Assembly (NCBI GenBank): GCA_913052135.1
Contig: CAJXDY010000001.1
Coordinates: 42,081-106,080, forward strand
Length of the DNA stretch: 64,000 bases
From: UBA8106 sp913052135
GTDB lineage: Bacteria > Acidobacteriota > Vicinamibacteria > Vicinamibacterales > UBA823
Direction of reading: 5' to 3'
The position numbers were made by a program, and so were the translations under genes. The number at the start of each line of letters is the position of its first letter. The first letter of the stretch is position 1. This document shows, piece by piece, positions 54,624-63,995 of the stretch. Below the pieces are notes generated by a model. It was not told where the DNA came from. It ran no database searches and saw only the letters and a list, made by a program, of their open reading frames with translations.

Positions 54624-55186
54624 CCCTAGTGATCGACAATTACGATTCGTTCACCTACAACCTTGTTCAGTATATGGGGCAACTGGGTGAAGAGATTATG
54701 GTTCGCCGTAACGATGAGGTAACCGTTGACGAGGTTGAAGCGATGAATCCAGCTCGCCTAGTTATCTCTCCGGGTCCTGGTCGTCCAGAAAAGGCTGGCA
54801 TTTCGGTTGAGGCTGTTCGTCGATTTGGTTCACGTGTGCCTATTTTGGGTGTGTGCCTTGGCCATCAGGCAATTGGTGTGGCCTTTGGAGGTATGGTAGT
54901 TCGGAATCGGCAATTACGTCATGGAAAATGTTCGACAATTAATCATGATGGTCGCGGAATCTTTCGCGACCTGACGGGCGGATTTTCTGCGACACGCTAC
55001 CATTCACTTGTAGTCTCTGACGAAAATCTTCCGGAGTCTCTTGAGGTGGCAGCTCGAGCGACTGATGACGGTTCAATAATGGCCGTAAGACATATTTCTT
55101 GGCCTATACACGGTGTTCAATTTCATCCGGAATCGATTCTCACAACAATGGGACTTCGAATCGTACAAAGCTTTCTGGAATTGTAA
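54620..55186 (+). CDS. trpG: Anthranilate synthase component II (glutamine amidotransferase)
   Basis: A 188-residue amidotransferase supplying ammonia to TrpE. The nucleophile Cys79 is in GVCLGHQAIG, and the catalytic His and Glu are in VQFHPES. The HGK motif after residue 100 is typical of TrpG/PabA. Might also serve 4-amino-4-deoxychorismate synthesis. Overlaps trpE by 4 bases. Confidence 0.95.
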   Translation: MTLVIDNYDSFTYNLVQYMGQLGEEIMVRRNDEVTVDEVEAMNPARLVISPGPGRPEKAGISVEAVRRFGSRVPILGVCLGHQAIGVAFGGMVVRNRQLRHGKCSTINHDGRGIFRDLTGGFSATRYHSLVVSDENLPESLEVAARATDDGSIMAVRHISWPIHGVQFHPESILTTMGLRIVQSFLEL

Positions 55187-56208
55187 TGTTTGCAAACATA
55201 TTGGAGAAGTTGAACCGCAGGTGTGACCTGACCGCAGACGAAGCGGCTTCTGTCATGGCGCAGATAATGAATGGTAATGCAACTGCAGCACAAATCGGCG
55301 GCTTACTAGTTGGGTTAGCCATGAAGGGTGAGCGTCCAAACGAGATTGTGGGACTTGCTCGCACAATGCGCACACACACAGTGAAGCTTCAAGAAACCTA
55401 TACAGGCTCGTTTGATACGTGCGGCACAGGAGGTGATAGATCAAACACCTTTAACGTATCTTCTGTAGCCGCACTTGTGTTAGCTGCATGTGGCGTAACT
55501 GTGGCCAAGCATGGCAATAGATCGGTTTCAAGTAAATGTGGTAGCGCTGATTTGTTCGAAGAAATGGGCGTCAATATTGATGCCCATCCACTTCAAGTCG
55601 AACAATGCTTGCGTGAAGTCGGGATAGCCTTCTTTTTTGCACCAAAGTTTCATCCCTCTATGCGACACGCGGCGCAGGCGAGAAAGGATCTGGGAATAAG
55701 AACCGCGTTCAATCTGCTGGGACCTCTCACCAATCCCGCAGGAGCGCGCCGTCAACTGGTCGGCGTATCACGTCCTGAGCATACAGAGTTACTAGCGCAC
55801 TCATTAGCATTACTTGGCTCAGAGCGTGCTTGGGTCGTACATGGAGCTGATGGCCTTGATGAAATCTCGACTACAGGTTACACCAAGGTTTCGGAATGCA
55901 GGGAAGGGGTAGTGAATACATTTTACCTCCACCCTGATGATTTCGGTTGCTCAAAGGTGAATCTTTTATCTCTTAAAGGTGGAGATGCGGAGAGAAACAG
56001 TTTGATTGCGGAGAGAGTGCTAGCGGGAGAGAAGAGCGCAGCTAGAGATATCGTGCTGCTAAATGCCAGTGCAGCTTTGTTAATCGCTGGCGAAGTATCT
56101 TCATTGAAGCATGGTTTTGAACGCGCGGCGGAGGCGATCGACAATGGGGCCGCAAAAAAAACTCTGCATAAGCTGGCTACGATATCGCGGCTGGCTTCAC
56201 ATAGTTAG
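55186..56208 (+). CDS. trpD: Anthranilate phosphoribosyltransferase
   Basis: Adds phosphoribosyl to anthranilate. About 340 residues. DTCGTGGDRSNTFNVSS is the PRPP-binding glycine loop, and KHGNRSVSSKCGSAD follows. The ATG at 55186 shares a base with the trpG stop (TAATG); the open frame upstream at 55099 lies within trpG. Confidence 0.96.
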   Translation: MFANILEKLNRRCDLTADEAASVMAQIMNGNATAAQIGGLLVGLAMKGERPNEIVGLARTMRTHTVKLQETYTGSFDTCGTGGDRSNTFNVSSVAALVLAACGVTVAKHGNRSVSSKCGSADLFEEMGVNIDAHPLQVEQCLREVGIAFFFAPKFHPSMRHAAQARKDLGIRTAFNLLGPLTNPAGARRQLVGVSRPEHTELLAHSLALLGSERAWVVHGADGLDEISTTGYTKVSECREGVVNTFYLHPDDFGCSKVNLLSLKGGDAERNSLIAERVLAGEKSAARDIVLLNASAALLIAGEVSSLKHGFERAAEAIDNGAAKKTLHKLATISRLASHS

Positions 56209-56213
56209 CAGGG

Positions 56214-57020
56214 ATGACTTCATTGGTAGCATCGGATTTGTTGGCCTCGATTATATCTGCGACACGAAAGTCGAAATCTGTTCGAGAAGAACAGCACTCG
56301 ATTGAGGAATTGGAATCGTTAGCCGCAAGTAGATCCCCAAAAGGAAAAATGTTCTGGGAGAGACTGTCTCGAACAGAAACTATTAATGTAATTGCGGAAT
56401 GCAAACGAAGGTCGCCATCAAAAGGCTTGTTAACTACTAGTTATGATCCTGTAGGTCTTGCCACTGAATATGAGGATCACGGTGCGGCAGCTGTGTCTGT
56501 TTTGACCGAGCCGACGTTTTTTGATGGTTCAATCGAGCATTTACGTGCCGTAAGCGTATCCGTCGACATTCCGGTTCTGTGTAAGGATTTTATTATTTCG
56601 GAATATCAAGTGCTTGAAGCCTGCATAGCAGGAGCAGACGCAGTATTGCTGATAGTTGCCGCGCTTGATCAACAGATGTTGTTGCAGCTTCTGCGAAGTG
56701 TTGAGTTGCTTGGAATGGCTGCGCTTGTAGAAGTTCATGATCTTGGTGAGCTAGAGCGGGCAGTTCGAGCAGAAGCCAGCATCGTCGGGGTCAATAATCG
56801 AAATTTACGAACGTTAGAGGTTGCTGTTGAAACCTCTGAGAGCCTTATTAGGCACGTACCGAATACGATTGTCTCCGTTGCTGAAAGCGGCCTCGGCGAT
56901 CAGGCTAGTGTGTTGGCATTGCGAGACGCTGGCTACAAAGGCTTCTTAATTGGTGAAGCATTAATGTCCTCCGCGAGTCCAGGTTTAGCGCTATCTGAAT
57001 TCGTGCAGGGAACAACTTAA
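56214..57020 (+). CDS. trpC: Indole-3-glycerol-phosphate synthase
   Basis: A 268-residue TIM-barrel enzyme. IAECKRRSPSKGLL has the catalytic Lys, CKDFIISEYQVLEA, VGVNNRNLRTLEV and VAESGLGD follow. Starts 5 bases after trpD. Confidence 0.96.
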   Translation: MTSLVASDLLASIISATRKSKSVREEQHSIEELESLAASRSPKGKMFWERLSRTETINVIAECKRRSPSKGLLTTSYDPVGLATEYEDHGAAAVSVLTEPTFFDGSIEHLRAVSVSVDIPVLCKDFIISEYQVLEACIAGADAVLLIVAALDQQMLLQLLRSVELLGMAALVEVHDLGELERAVRAEASIVGVNNRNLRTLEVAVETSESLIRHVPNTIVSVAESGLGDQASVLALRDAGYKGFLIGEALMSSASPGLALSEFVQGTT

Positions 57021-57034
57021 AGGTAAGTCTGTTT

Positions 57035-57679
57035 ATGGTCTACGCGAAAGTATGTGGAATTACCAACGTGGAAGATGCGCAACTGGCTGTAGAATTTGGG
57101 GCGTCAGCGATTGGAATGGTGTTTTGGCCTGAAAGTCCGCGATTTGTGGATCCCAAGAAAGCAGCGATGGTGAGAAGTGTACTCCCACCTTCGGTTATCC
57201 CGGTAGGTGTATTTGTTGATCAATCGGTTTCCTACGTTCGTCGTGTGGCTGAGATTGTTCACCTTGGCGCTATTCAACTTCATGGTTGTGAGAGTTACGT
57301 GTACTGTCAATCGATCGGACTTCCAATTATCAGGGCTGTCAGCGTTGAAAATGGAAAAATGATGACAGCGCTGAGTGATGTTCCAGAAACAGCGACTGTG
57401 CTTTTAGACGCGCATGATCCTGTTAAAAAGGGTGGAACGGGTAAGTCAATAGATTGGGAATTTGCAAGGAGCGTCGCAAGAAGTCGAAAGATAATCTTGT
57501 CGGGTGGGTTGCGCCCTGAAACAGTGGCTTTGGGAGTTAAGACTGTTCATCCGTTTGGTGTCGATGTGTCATCTGGAGTAGAACAATATCCTGGTCGAAA
57601 AGACCCAGCACGCTTGAGAAGCTTTTTTAAAGCCCTAGCTTCGGTAGAAGCAGGACCTCCAGAAGGCTCAGCAAAGTAA
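57035..57679 (+). CDS. trpF: Phosphoribosylanthranilate isomerase
   Basis: A 214-residue TIM barrel. AKVCGITNVEDAQLAVEFGASAIGMVFWPESPR includes the catalytic Cys (the 20-base limit is why motifs are given only in part): KVCGITN, GMVFWPESPR and LSGGLRPETV are the key blocks. Stop shares a base with trpB (TAATG). Confidence 0.94.
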   Translation: MVYAKVCGITNVEDAQLAVEFGASAIGMVFWPESPRFVDPKKAAMVRSVLPPSVIPVGVFVDQSVSYVRRVAEIVHLGAIQLHGCESYVYCQSIGLPIIRAVSVENGKMMTALSDVPETATVLLDAHDPVKKGGTGKSIDWEFARSVARSRKIILSGGLRPETVALGVKTVHPFGVDVSSGVEQYPGRKDPARLRSFFKALASVEAGPPEGSAK

Positions 57680-58947
57680 TGACAACTAAACCGATAGTCC
57701 TTTCGGAGCCATTGTTTGGAGAACGGGACCCCGATGAACGTGGTTACTACGGGGTCTATGGCGGAAGCTATGTGCCCGAAACGTTAGTAGCGCCGCTTGA
57801 GGAACTTGTTGCTTCCTACGAGGAAGCCCGTAAAGATCCAACATTTATTTCTCGATTGCAAATCTTACTAACGGAGTACGTCGGTCGTCCAACTCCGTTG
57901 ACTGAAGCGAAACGCTTGACTGCCTCTGTAGGGGGCGCACGAATTTTTTTGAAACGGGAAGATCTTGCACATACCGGTGCTCATAAGATTAACAATGCAT
58001 TAGGTCAAGCACTGCTGGCCTTGAGAATGGGTAAAGGTCGCGTTGTTGCCGAAACGGGCGCGGGCCAGCACGGCGTGGCGACTGCCGCAGCGTGTGCATT
58101 GTTGGGATTAAGGTGTGACATCTATATGGGCGCAGAAGATATGGTGCGCCAAGCACTGAATGTGGAGAGGATACGTTTATTGGGTGCATCGGTTAAGGAG
58201 GTAGATAGTGGTAGCCGAACTCTGAAAGATGCGATTAATGAAGCTATGCGTGATTGGGTTTCTAATGTCCACGACACGTATTATTTGTTAGGTTCGGTTT
58301 TAGGCCCGCATCCATATCCCTTGATGGTACGTGAGTTTCAATCTGTTATTGGACAAGAAGCACGGGTCCAGTTCGAAGCATTGACAGGGCGGTTGCCCGA
58401 CACAGTGGTTGCTTGCGTTGGAGGAGGAAGTAACGCTTTAGGCATTTTTGACGGATTCATAAAGGATAGTGGTGTTGAACTAGTCGGCGTCGAAGCAGGA
58501 GGCGCGGAAATTGCTCCAGGGCGTCATGCAGCACGTTTTGCAGGAGGCAGTACAGGCGTTTTGCAAGGAACTCGGAGTTATGTGTTGCAGGATTGCAACG
58601 GAAATATAGAGGCAACACATTCAATAGCCGCCGGGCTTGATTATGCAGCTGTTGGACCAGAACACGCTTGGTTAAGAGAGACAGGACGAGCGGAGTATAA
58701 ATGGGCTTCTGATGAAGCCGCCTTGAATGCATTTTGCACTTTCAGTCGCCTTGAAGGGATTCTTCCCGCGCTTGAGTCATCTCATGCCCTTGCCTACGCA
58801 ATGGAGGTCGCTAGCACCTGGGATGCCGATCGAATGTTACTTGTGAATTTGTCTGGTCGAGGAGATAAGGATGTTGACACAGTAGCACAGCAGCTAAAGA
58901 AGGAGAGTAAGAACGAAAGTGTAGGAGGGCGAAATGTCACGCCTTAA
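57679..58947 (+). CDS. trpB: Tryptophan synthase beta chain
   Basis: PLP enzyme joining indole with serine. A 422-residue protein with LKREDLAHTGAHKINNALG, containing the PLP Lys, and CVGGGSNALGIF for the phosphate. Overlaps trpA by 14 bases. Confidence 0.97.
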   Translation: MTTKPIVLSEPLFGERDPDERGYYGVYGGSYVPETLVAPLEELVASYEEARKDPTFISRLQILLTEYVGRPTPLTEAKRLTASVGGARIFLKREDLAHTGAHKINNALGQALLALRMGKGRVVAETGAGQHGVATAAACALLGLRCDIYMGAEDMVRQALNVERIRLLGASVKEVDSGSRTLKDAINEAMRDWVSNVHDTYYLLGSVLGPHPYPLMVREFQSVIGQEARVQFEALTGRLPDTVVACVGGGSNALGIFDGFIKDSGVELVGVEAGGAEIAPGRHAARFAGGSTGVLQGTRSYVLQDCNGNIEATHSIAAGLDYAAVGPEHAWLRETGRAEYKWASDEAALNAFCTFSRLEGILPALESSHALAYAMEVASTWDADRMLLVNLSGRGDKDVDTVAQQLKKESKNESVGGRNVTP

Positions 58948-59740
58948 CAAGACTTTCAAAACTCTCCGTCGAGAGGAAAGAACGGGATTGGTAACTTATG
59001 TGACTGCTGGCGATCCCACTGTGGCGCGAACCGAATCCATATTACGCACCTTGGACGCATCAGGGGCAGATGTGTTGGAGATTGGGGTTCCATTTTCTGA
59101 CCCACTGGCCGACGGTCCTGTTATTCAGCGGGCGTCAGAACGGGCTTTAGCCGCCGGTTCCACTCTTACGTCAACGCTGACCACTTTGGAGAAAATGCGA
59201 TCATCCCTTGAGGCGCCGATTGTGATTTTTACTTATGTGAATCCAATATTATCGTTAGGCCTTGATGAATTTGGAGCACGAGCTGCAGCAGCTGGGATTG
59301 ATGGTGTGCTTGTTCTCGATCTACCGGTTGAAGAGGGAAAGAGTTTTTTTGACACTATGTCTAAAGTCGAGATAGACACGATTGGGTTGATTAGTCCGAC
59401 GACTACTACAATTAGAATGAAAGAAACCGTTAAGTGTAGTCGAGGCTTTCTATACGGAATTTCTAGGCTTGGTGTGACTGGAGTTAGAACAGAGCTTTCG
59501 CAGGATGCAGAGGCTCTTGTGCAGCGCATCCGCACCGTGTCAGACATGCCAGTCGCCCTTGGTTTTGGCATCTCGAGTCCTGAACATATTCGAGAGGTTG
59601 GTCGATGGGCTGATGCCGCGGTGGTGGGTAGCGGCTTAGTCAGTGTTATTGCAGAGTTTGGGGAAAGCGATGACTTAGAAGACCGTGTTGGGAGTTATAT
59701 TTCCTGGTTGATCTCCGATGGATTGCCGGAAGGACCCTGA
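58934..59740 (+). CDS. trpA: Tryptophan synthase alpha chain
   Basis: Cleaves indole-3-glycerol phosphate. A 268-residue TIM barrel with TYVTAGDP and EIGVPFSDPLADGPVIQ (catalytic Glu) and a late GFGISSPEH. GGAGG inside trpB provides the ribosome binding site. Confidence 0.96.
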   Translation: MSRLNKTFKTLRREERTGLVTYVTAGDPTVARTESILRTLDASGADVLEIGVPFSDPLADGPVIQRASERALAAGSTLTSTLTTLEKMRSSLEAPIVIFTYVNPILSLGLDEFGARAAAAGIDGVLVLDLPVEEGKSFFDTMSKVEIDTIGLISPTTTTIRMKETVKCSRGFLYGISRLGVTGVRTELSQDAEALVQRIRTVSDMPVALGFGISSPEHIREVGRWADAAVVGSGLVSVIAEFGESDDLEDRVGSYISWLISDGLPEGP

Positions 59741-59748
59741 AGGTGAGC

Positions 59749-60093
59749 ATGACTGACAAGAAAAAACTGCGAGACGGCCTCTTTATAGAGTTAGATGCTG
59801 GGCAGATCGAGAAATTTCGCGATCGAATTGATCGCATCGATGAGGAACTAGTTCGACTATTGAACGAGCGAGCAGGGTGCGCACTCGAGATCGGTCAAAT
59901 AAAACACTCAAGCGGTCTTGAGGTCTACCAGCCAACTCGAGAACGAGAGGTCATTGATCATGTTCACGCCGTGAGTAGGGGACCGCTATCCAGAGTGGGT
60001 ATGACGCGTTTATTTAAACAAATCATCGACGAAACCAGACGTATGGAAGATGATAGGAACAGCTCTGGGATGGATGAAGAGGAAATAAAGTGA
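59749..60093 (+). CDS. Chorismate mutase (AroQ type)
   Basis: About 114 residues, all helical. RDRIDRIDEELVRLLNERA and the later IGQIKHSSGLEVYQPTRER match AroQ-type monofunctional chorismate mutases. The ATG at 59749 lies 5 bases after AAGG; an in-frame GTG at 59743 is the alternative. It makes prephenate for Phe and Tyr, although no prephenate dehydratase is seen. Confidence 0.92.
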   Translation: MTDKKKLRDGLFIELDAGQIEKFRDRIDRIDEELVRLLNERAGCALEIGQIKHSSGLEVYQPTREREVIDHVHAVSRGPLSRVGMTRLFKQIIDETRRMEDDRNSSGMDEEEIK

Positions 60094-60106
60094 GGAGATT
60101 GAGGCC

Positions 60107-61141
60107 ATGATGATTGTTATGGAAGAAGAGGCGGCCGAGAATCAAATTGAAGAGGTCGTTGCGAAGCTGGACGATCTCGGATTTGACGTACATCGCTCGA
60201 CTGGTTCGCTACGGACCGTCCTTGGAGCAGTGGGAGGGAATCGTGAATTTGATCCTCGTTTATTGGAGGTCCTGGACGGCGTACACGAAGTCATTCGAAT
60301 TACCGAGCCATACAAACTCGCGAGTCGGACATTCCAGCGAACAAACACCGTTGTTGAGATTGGCGACGTTCGCATAGGTGGCGATGAGGTAATTGTTATG
60401 GCCGGACCATGTTCGGCGGAGAGCGAAGAACAAGTAGAAACAACTGCGGCCGCTGTGAAGGCGTCCGGCGCAAAGATTCTGCGTGGCGGGGCTTTCAAGC
60501 CGAGGAGTTCTCCCTATAGTTTTCAAGGGCTTGGTGAAGAAGGGCTTCAAATGCTTCGCAAAGCAGCCGATCGGCATGACCTGAAACTGGTGTCAGAAGT
60601 GATGGACATCAACCAAATTGATCTTGTAAGTAAATACGCGGATTTACTTCAAGTAGGCGCTAGAAATATGCAGAACTATACACTTTTGAGAGAACTGGGT
60701 CGAAGACGCCATCCGGTGCTTCTTAAGCGAGGACTTTCCGCAACAATCGAAGAGTGGTTAATGTCAGCAGAATATATTTTAGCGGGCGGGAATTCGGCTG
60801 TGGTCTTGTGTGAACGTGGAATTCGGACGTTTGAAAATTACACTCGTAACACATTGGATATTTCTGCGATTCCAGTTGTTCATCAGCTGAGTCATTTGCC
60901 GATTATTTCTGATCCCAGTCACGGTATTGGCATAAGGGACAAAGTGGCCCCGATGGCAAGAGCTTCGATTGCCGCAGGCGCGGACGGGTTAATCATTGAA
61001 GTTCATTGTGATCCAGACAATGCAAAAAGTGACGGGGCTCAATCCATGTATCCAGAGCAATTCGATCGATTGATGGCAGAGCTACGGATTATTGCTCCAG
61101 CGATTGAACGTAGTCTTTGTCTGGAACAATTTATCCGGTAA
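60107..61141 (+). CDS. aroF: 3-deoxy-D-arabino-heptulosonate 7-phosphate synthase (type I-beta with N-terminal regulatory domain)
   Basis: First enzyme of the shikimate pathway. 344 residues: an N-terminal ferredoxin-like regulatory domain (1-80) and the TIM barrel with VMAGPCSAESEEQV, LRGGAFKPRSSPYSFQG and ISDPSHGIGIR. The Thermotoga-type N-terminal domain mediates feedback inhibition by Phe or Tyr. Confidence 0.95.
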   Translation: MMIVMEEEAAENQIEEVVAKLDDLGFDVHRSTGSLRTVLGAVGGNREFDPRLLEVLDGVHEVIRITEPYKLASRTFQRTNTVVEIGDVRIGGDEVIVMAGPCSAESEEQVETTAAAVKASGAKILRGGAFKPRSSPYSFQGLGEEGLQMLRKAADRHDLKLVSEVMDINQIDLVSKYADLLQVGARNMQNYTLLRELGRRRHPVLLKRGLSATIEEWLMSAEYILAGGNSAVVLCERGIRTFENYTRNTLDISAIPVVHQLSHLPIISDPSHGIGIRDKVAPMARASIAAGADGLIIEVHCDPDNAKSDGAQSMYPEQFDRLMAELRIIAPAIERSLCLEQFIR

Positions 61142-61173
61142 GACGTGGGAACAATAAGTAAGAGGCACACTTG

Positions 61174-61779
61174 GTGACTCCCGAAGGGGGACGGCTTCTA
61201 CCGATGGCGTCACCATCGGCTTCCGAAAGTCAGCCGATATTTGACCGGATCGGAATCGTTGGAATTCGTCTCATAGGCGGCTCCATTGCTCTTGCGGTAA
61301 GACAGCGTTGGCCAGCTTGTCTTGTTATTGGTGTGGATGACAAAAGCGTGCTTGAAGTGGCACAACGGATGCACGCAGTCGATGTTTCAGCCGATGACCT
61401 CACGATGCTCTCTGGTGCTCAACTGATCGTCTTGGCTGGATCGATTCAGGATAATTTAAGTGTATTAAAGCTGTTGGACGAGCATGTGAATGAAACCGCT
61501 TTGATTACTACTGTAACTTCTTCACCCGGTATTGATGTTAGCCTGGCTGCAGGGCTTCCCCATCGCTTTAGCTATATTTCAGGAAAACTCTCGGTTGATG
61601 AAGTGAACGGGGGCATCGTGCAGGCACGAGCAGACCTGTTTTCTGGCAGAGAGTGGTTTCTAACGCCAGGGCGTGTCAACTCTAATGAGGTTATCGATAA
61701 AATGTCTAAATTTGTTAGTGAACTTGGAGCCATTCCGACAATTGTTGACAGCTTATCGGACAAAAAAGAGAAGGTTTAG
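61174..61779 (+). CDS. TyrA-like protein lacking the helical domain and catalytic motifs
   Basis: About 201 residues, aligned by pattern with the NAD-binding half of prephenate dehydrogenase (LIGGSIALAVRQRWP and ARADLFSGREWFLTPG). But GLGLIGGS is GIRLIGGS, the DVxSxKG loop reads TVTSSPG, the HPMAGSE block reads GKLSVDEVNG and the chain ends before the HD motif and helical dimerisation domain. So it is unlikely to be an active prephenate dehydrogenase; it may be a decayed or moonlighting remnant. The stop is 5 bases before the JAMM gene, leaving no room for a missing C-terminal part. Start GTG at 61174 after AGAGG. Confidence 0.75.
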   Translation: MTPEGGRLLPMASPSASESQPIFDRIGIVGIRLIGGSIALAVRQRWPACLVIGVDDKSVLEVAQRMHAVDVSADDLTMLSGAQLIVLAGSIQDNLSVLKLLDEHVNETALITTVTSSPGIDVSLAAGLPHRFSYISGKLSVDEVNGGIVQARADLFSGREWFLTPGRVNSNEVIDKMSKFVSELGAIPTIVDSLSDKKEKV

Positions 61780-61784
61780 CTACT

Positions 61785-62249
61785 GTGAAATCGTCACCGG
61801 TTGATGCGGTTGTGATGCCAGAGTCTATTGGACGAGGTCTTTTGACTCACGCACGGAACGAGGCTCCTCTGGAATGCTGTGGATTATTAATCGGCACGAA
61901 AGAGCAGGTTGTGCGATCTGCACGGGCCCAAAACCTTTGCCAGAGTCCAACGCGTTATCGTGTGGACCCAGTCGACCACTTCGAGGCGATTCGAACTGCA
62001 CGTAACGAAGGGCTTGAAGTGGTTGGAGCTTACCACTCACATCCGGTCTCATTGCCTCAGCCTTCTGAAACTGATTTGAGTCAGGCGAACTATCCACACT
62101 TTGTTTACGTAATCGTGTCGTTAGTTTCTAAAGAAACTGAAGCGATTAAAGGATACCGCTTGCGTTCAGGGCAAGCGACCCAAGTTGAGTTGCTCTCTCA
62201 TGAGGACTCTCGGCGTACAGTCAATACTAGAGGAGATGGAAACCGGTGA
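61785..62249 (+). CDS. JAMM/Mov34-family metalloprotease
   Basis: A 154-residue protein of the JAB/MPN family. The JAMM zinc motif is present: Glu in LECCGLLIG and the His, His and Asp in AYHSHPVSLPQPSETD. Bacterial members cleave ubiquitin-like tails such as MoaD/ThiS or act on isopeptides. No such carrier is nearby; the function is unknown. It begins with GTG 61785 and overlaps pepA by 4 bases. Confidence 0.87.
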   Translation: MKSSPVDAVVMPESIGRGLLTHARNEAPLECCGLLIGTKEQVVRSARAQNLCQSPTRYRVDPVDHFEAIRTARNEGLEVVGAYHSHPVSLPQPSETDLSQANYPHFVYVIVSLVSKETEAIKGYRLRSGQATQVELLSHEDSRRTVNTRGDGNR

Positions 62250-63763
62250 AAGAGTTGCAATCAGTGATCAAGGCTGCGAAATTACCTTTAGAAAAAGTTG
62301 ACACCGACCTACTGGTGGTTCCGATTAGTTTGTCTGATGGGTCGAGTGAACTGTCAGATCTTGATGGTGCTACTGGAGGTGAACTAGGAAGAGCACTTAG
62401 TCGAGGAGAGTGCACTGGAAAGAAGTATGAAAACTTTATCGTTAAAACGATTGATGATTCATGGAGTGCGGACCGTTTAATGTTGATCGGCATGGGGGAA
62501 GAGAGGCCTTATTCCCTGAGCCGCTTGCGCCAGGTAGCCACGGCAGCAGCGTTAGTTGGACGCCGATGCCGAATAAACGATATAGCTTTTGCTGTTCCAG
62601 AGAGCATTAAAACTGTTATCGGAGTTCAGGCGGTGGCAGAAGGCTTAACGCTAGGAGAATTTAGCCCGGATCTGTACAAGGCGGAAAGCGATCAAGATCT
62701 GTCCTCATTGCGATCGTTACAAGTTGTTTTTACTCACGACGAATCAGAATTGATCGAAAATGCAGTTTTGCGAGGACGGTTACTCGGTGAATGTAGTAAC
62801 TTGGCCAGAAGGCTAGCTAATGAACCAAGTAATCAATTGTCGCCATCGATCCTCGCAGAACAGGCTTTAGAGATTTTAAAGGGCACCTCGTTAGAAATTG
62901 ATGTCCTCGATGAAGAATCTATTCGCGAGCTTGGAATGGGCTTGCTTCTTGGAGTTGCTCAGGGCAGCGTTGAGGCGCCACGTGTCATTGTAATGCGCCA
63001 CGAGCCTTCTGGAGTAACGGAGGGGCCAGTACTTGCCCTGATTGGTAAGGGTGTCACTTTTGATAGTGGAGGGATCTCCCTCAAGCCGGCTGAATCCATG
63101 GAGCGAATGAAGGAGGATATGTCTGGTGGTGCTGCTGTGATTTGCGCCATGCGCGCCATTAGTCAATTGAATCCATCGATTCGAGTGATTGGCATAGTGC
63201 CGACGACAGAAAATATGCCAGGCGGTCGTGCGGTAAAACCTGGAGATGTGCTTTATGGAGCCAGTGGCACAACTGTGGAAGTTATTAATACTGACGCCGA
63301 GGGACGTCTTATTCTAGCGGATGCTTTGTGGTATGCGATGGAATTGGGAGCGACTCATTTGGTAGATGTTGCCACCTTGACCGGTGGTTGCGTAGTTGCA
63401 CTGGGAAACACTACTTCCGGATTATTTGGTGCTCCGGATTCTTGGGTCAACACTGTGCAGGATATAGCTAATCAGGCTGGAGACAGGGTCTGGACGATGC
63501 CAGTGTTTGATGATTACTCGGAACAGCTTCGAAGCGACATTGCCGATGTAGCAAACGTCGGAGGTCGCCCTGCGTCTGCGATAACCGCAGCAATGTTTTT
63601 AAAGCGATTTACCGGTGGTCGACCATGGGCACACATGGATATTGCTGGAACGGCTTGGTGTGAGGAGAATTCCGCATATCAAAAAAAAGGTCCGACTGGC
63701 GTAGCAGTTCGAACCTTGGTGGAGCTAGCCTGTGCGAGTGAGCGATGGAACAAGATTAAATAA
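62246..63763 (+). CDS. pepA: Leucyl aminopeptidase (M17)
   Basis: A 505-residue M17 aminopeptidase. The metal and catalytic motifs are IGKGVTFDSGGISLKP and NTDAEGRLILADAL. It starts with GTG at 62246 with AGGAGA upstream and overlaps the JAMM stop. Confidence 0.95.
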   Translation: MKELQSVIKAAKLPLEKVDTDLLVVPISLSDGSSELSDLDGATGGELGRALSRGECTGKKYENFIVKTIDDSWSADRLMLIGMGEERPYSLSRLRQVATAAALVGRRCRINDIAFAVPESIKTVIGVQAVAEGLTLGEFSPDLYKAESDQDLSSLRSLQVVFTHDESELIENAVLRGRLLGECSNLARRLANEPSNQLSPSILAEQALEILKGTSLEIDVLDEESIRELGMGLLLGVAQGSVEAPRVIVMRHEPSGVTEGPVLALIGKGVTFDSGGISLKPAESMERMKEDMSGGAAVICAMRAISQLNPSIRVIGIVPTTENMPGGRAVKPGDVLYGASGTTVEVINTDAEGRLILADALWYAMELGATHLVDVATLTGGCVVALGNTTSGLFGAPDSWVNTVQDIANQAGDRVWTMPVFDDYSEQLRSDIADVANVGGRPASAITAAMFLKRFTGGRPWAHMDIAGTAWCEENSAYQKKGPTGVAVRTLVELACASERWNKIK

Positions 63764-63784
63764 ACAAAAAGAGCTGGCCACTTG

Positions 63785-63973
63785 ATGCATATACAGCCAA
63801 CGACTCCGATCATTATTCAAATTCCAGATGAATTGACACCTGAAACGACTGTCGCTGATGTTCTGCTTCAATCGATAGGCATTACAGGAGTCTTTGTTGT
63901 CAGTGCCCTTATGGCTGGCTTAGTGATCGGCGGAATTCTTATATGGTTGAAACATTTTAGAAGTGCAACTTGA
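63785..63973 (+). CDS. Small single-span membrane protein, unknown
   Basis: 62 residues with one hydrophobic segment (about residues 34-54, VFVVSALMAGLVIGGILIWL). Starts at ATG 63785, 21 bases after pepA. Nothing recognisable; it may belong to the same operon. Confidence 0.5.
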   Translation: MHIQPTTPIIIQIPDELTPETTVADVLLQSIGITGVFVVSALMAGLVIGGILIWLKHFRSAT

Positions 63974-63995
63974 CCTGCTTAAAGTGAAGGTCAAG
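63969..63995 (+). terminator. Inverted repeat, possible operon terminator
   Basis: CTTGACCT at 63969-63976 pairs perfectly with AGGTCAAG at 63988-63995 with an 11-base loop. It overlaps the stop of the small gene. A T-run, if any, would be beyond the window edge. Confidence 0.45.
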
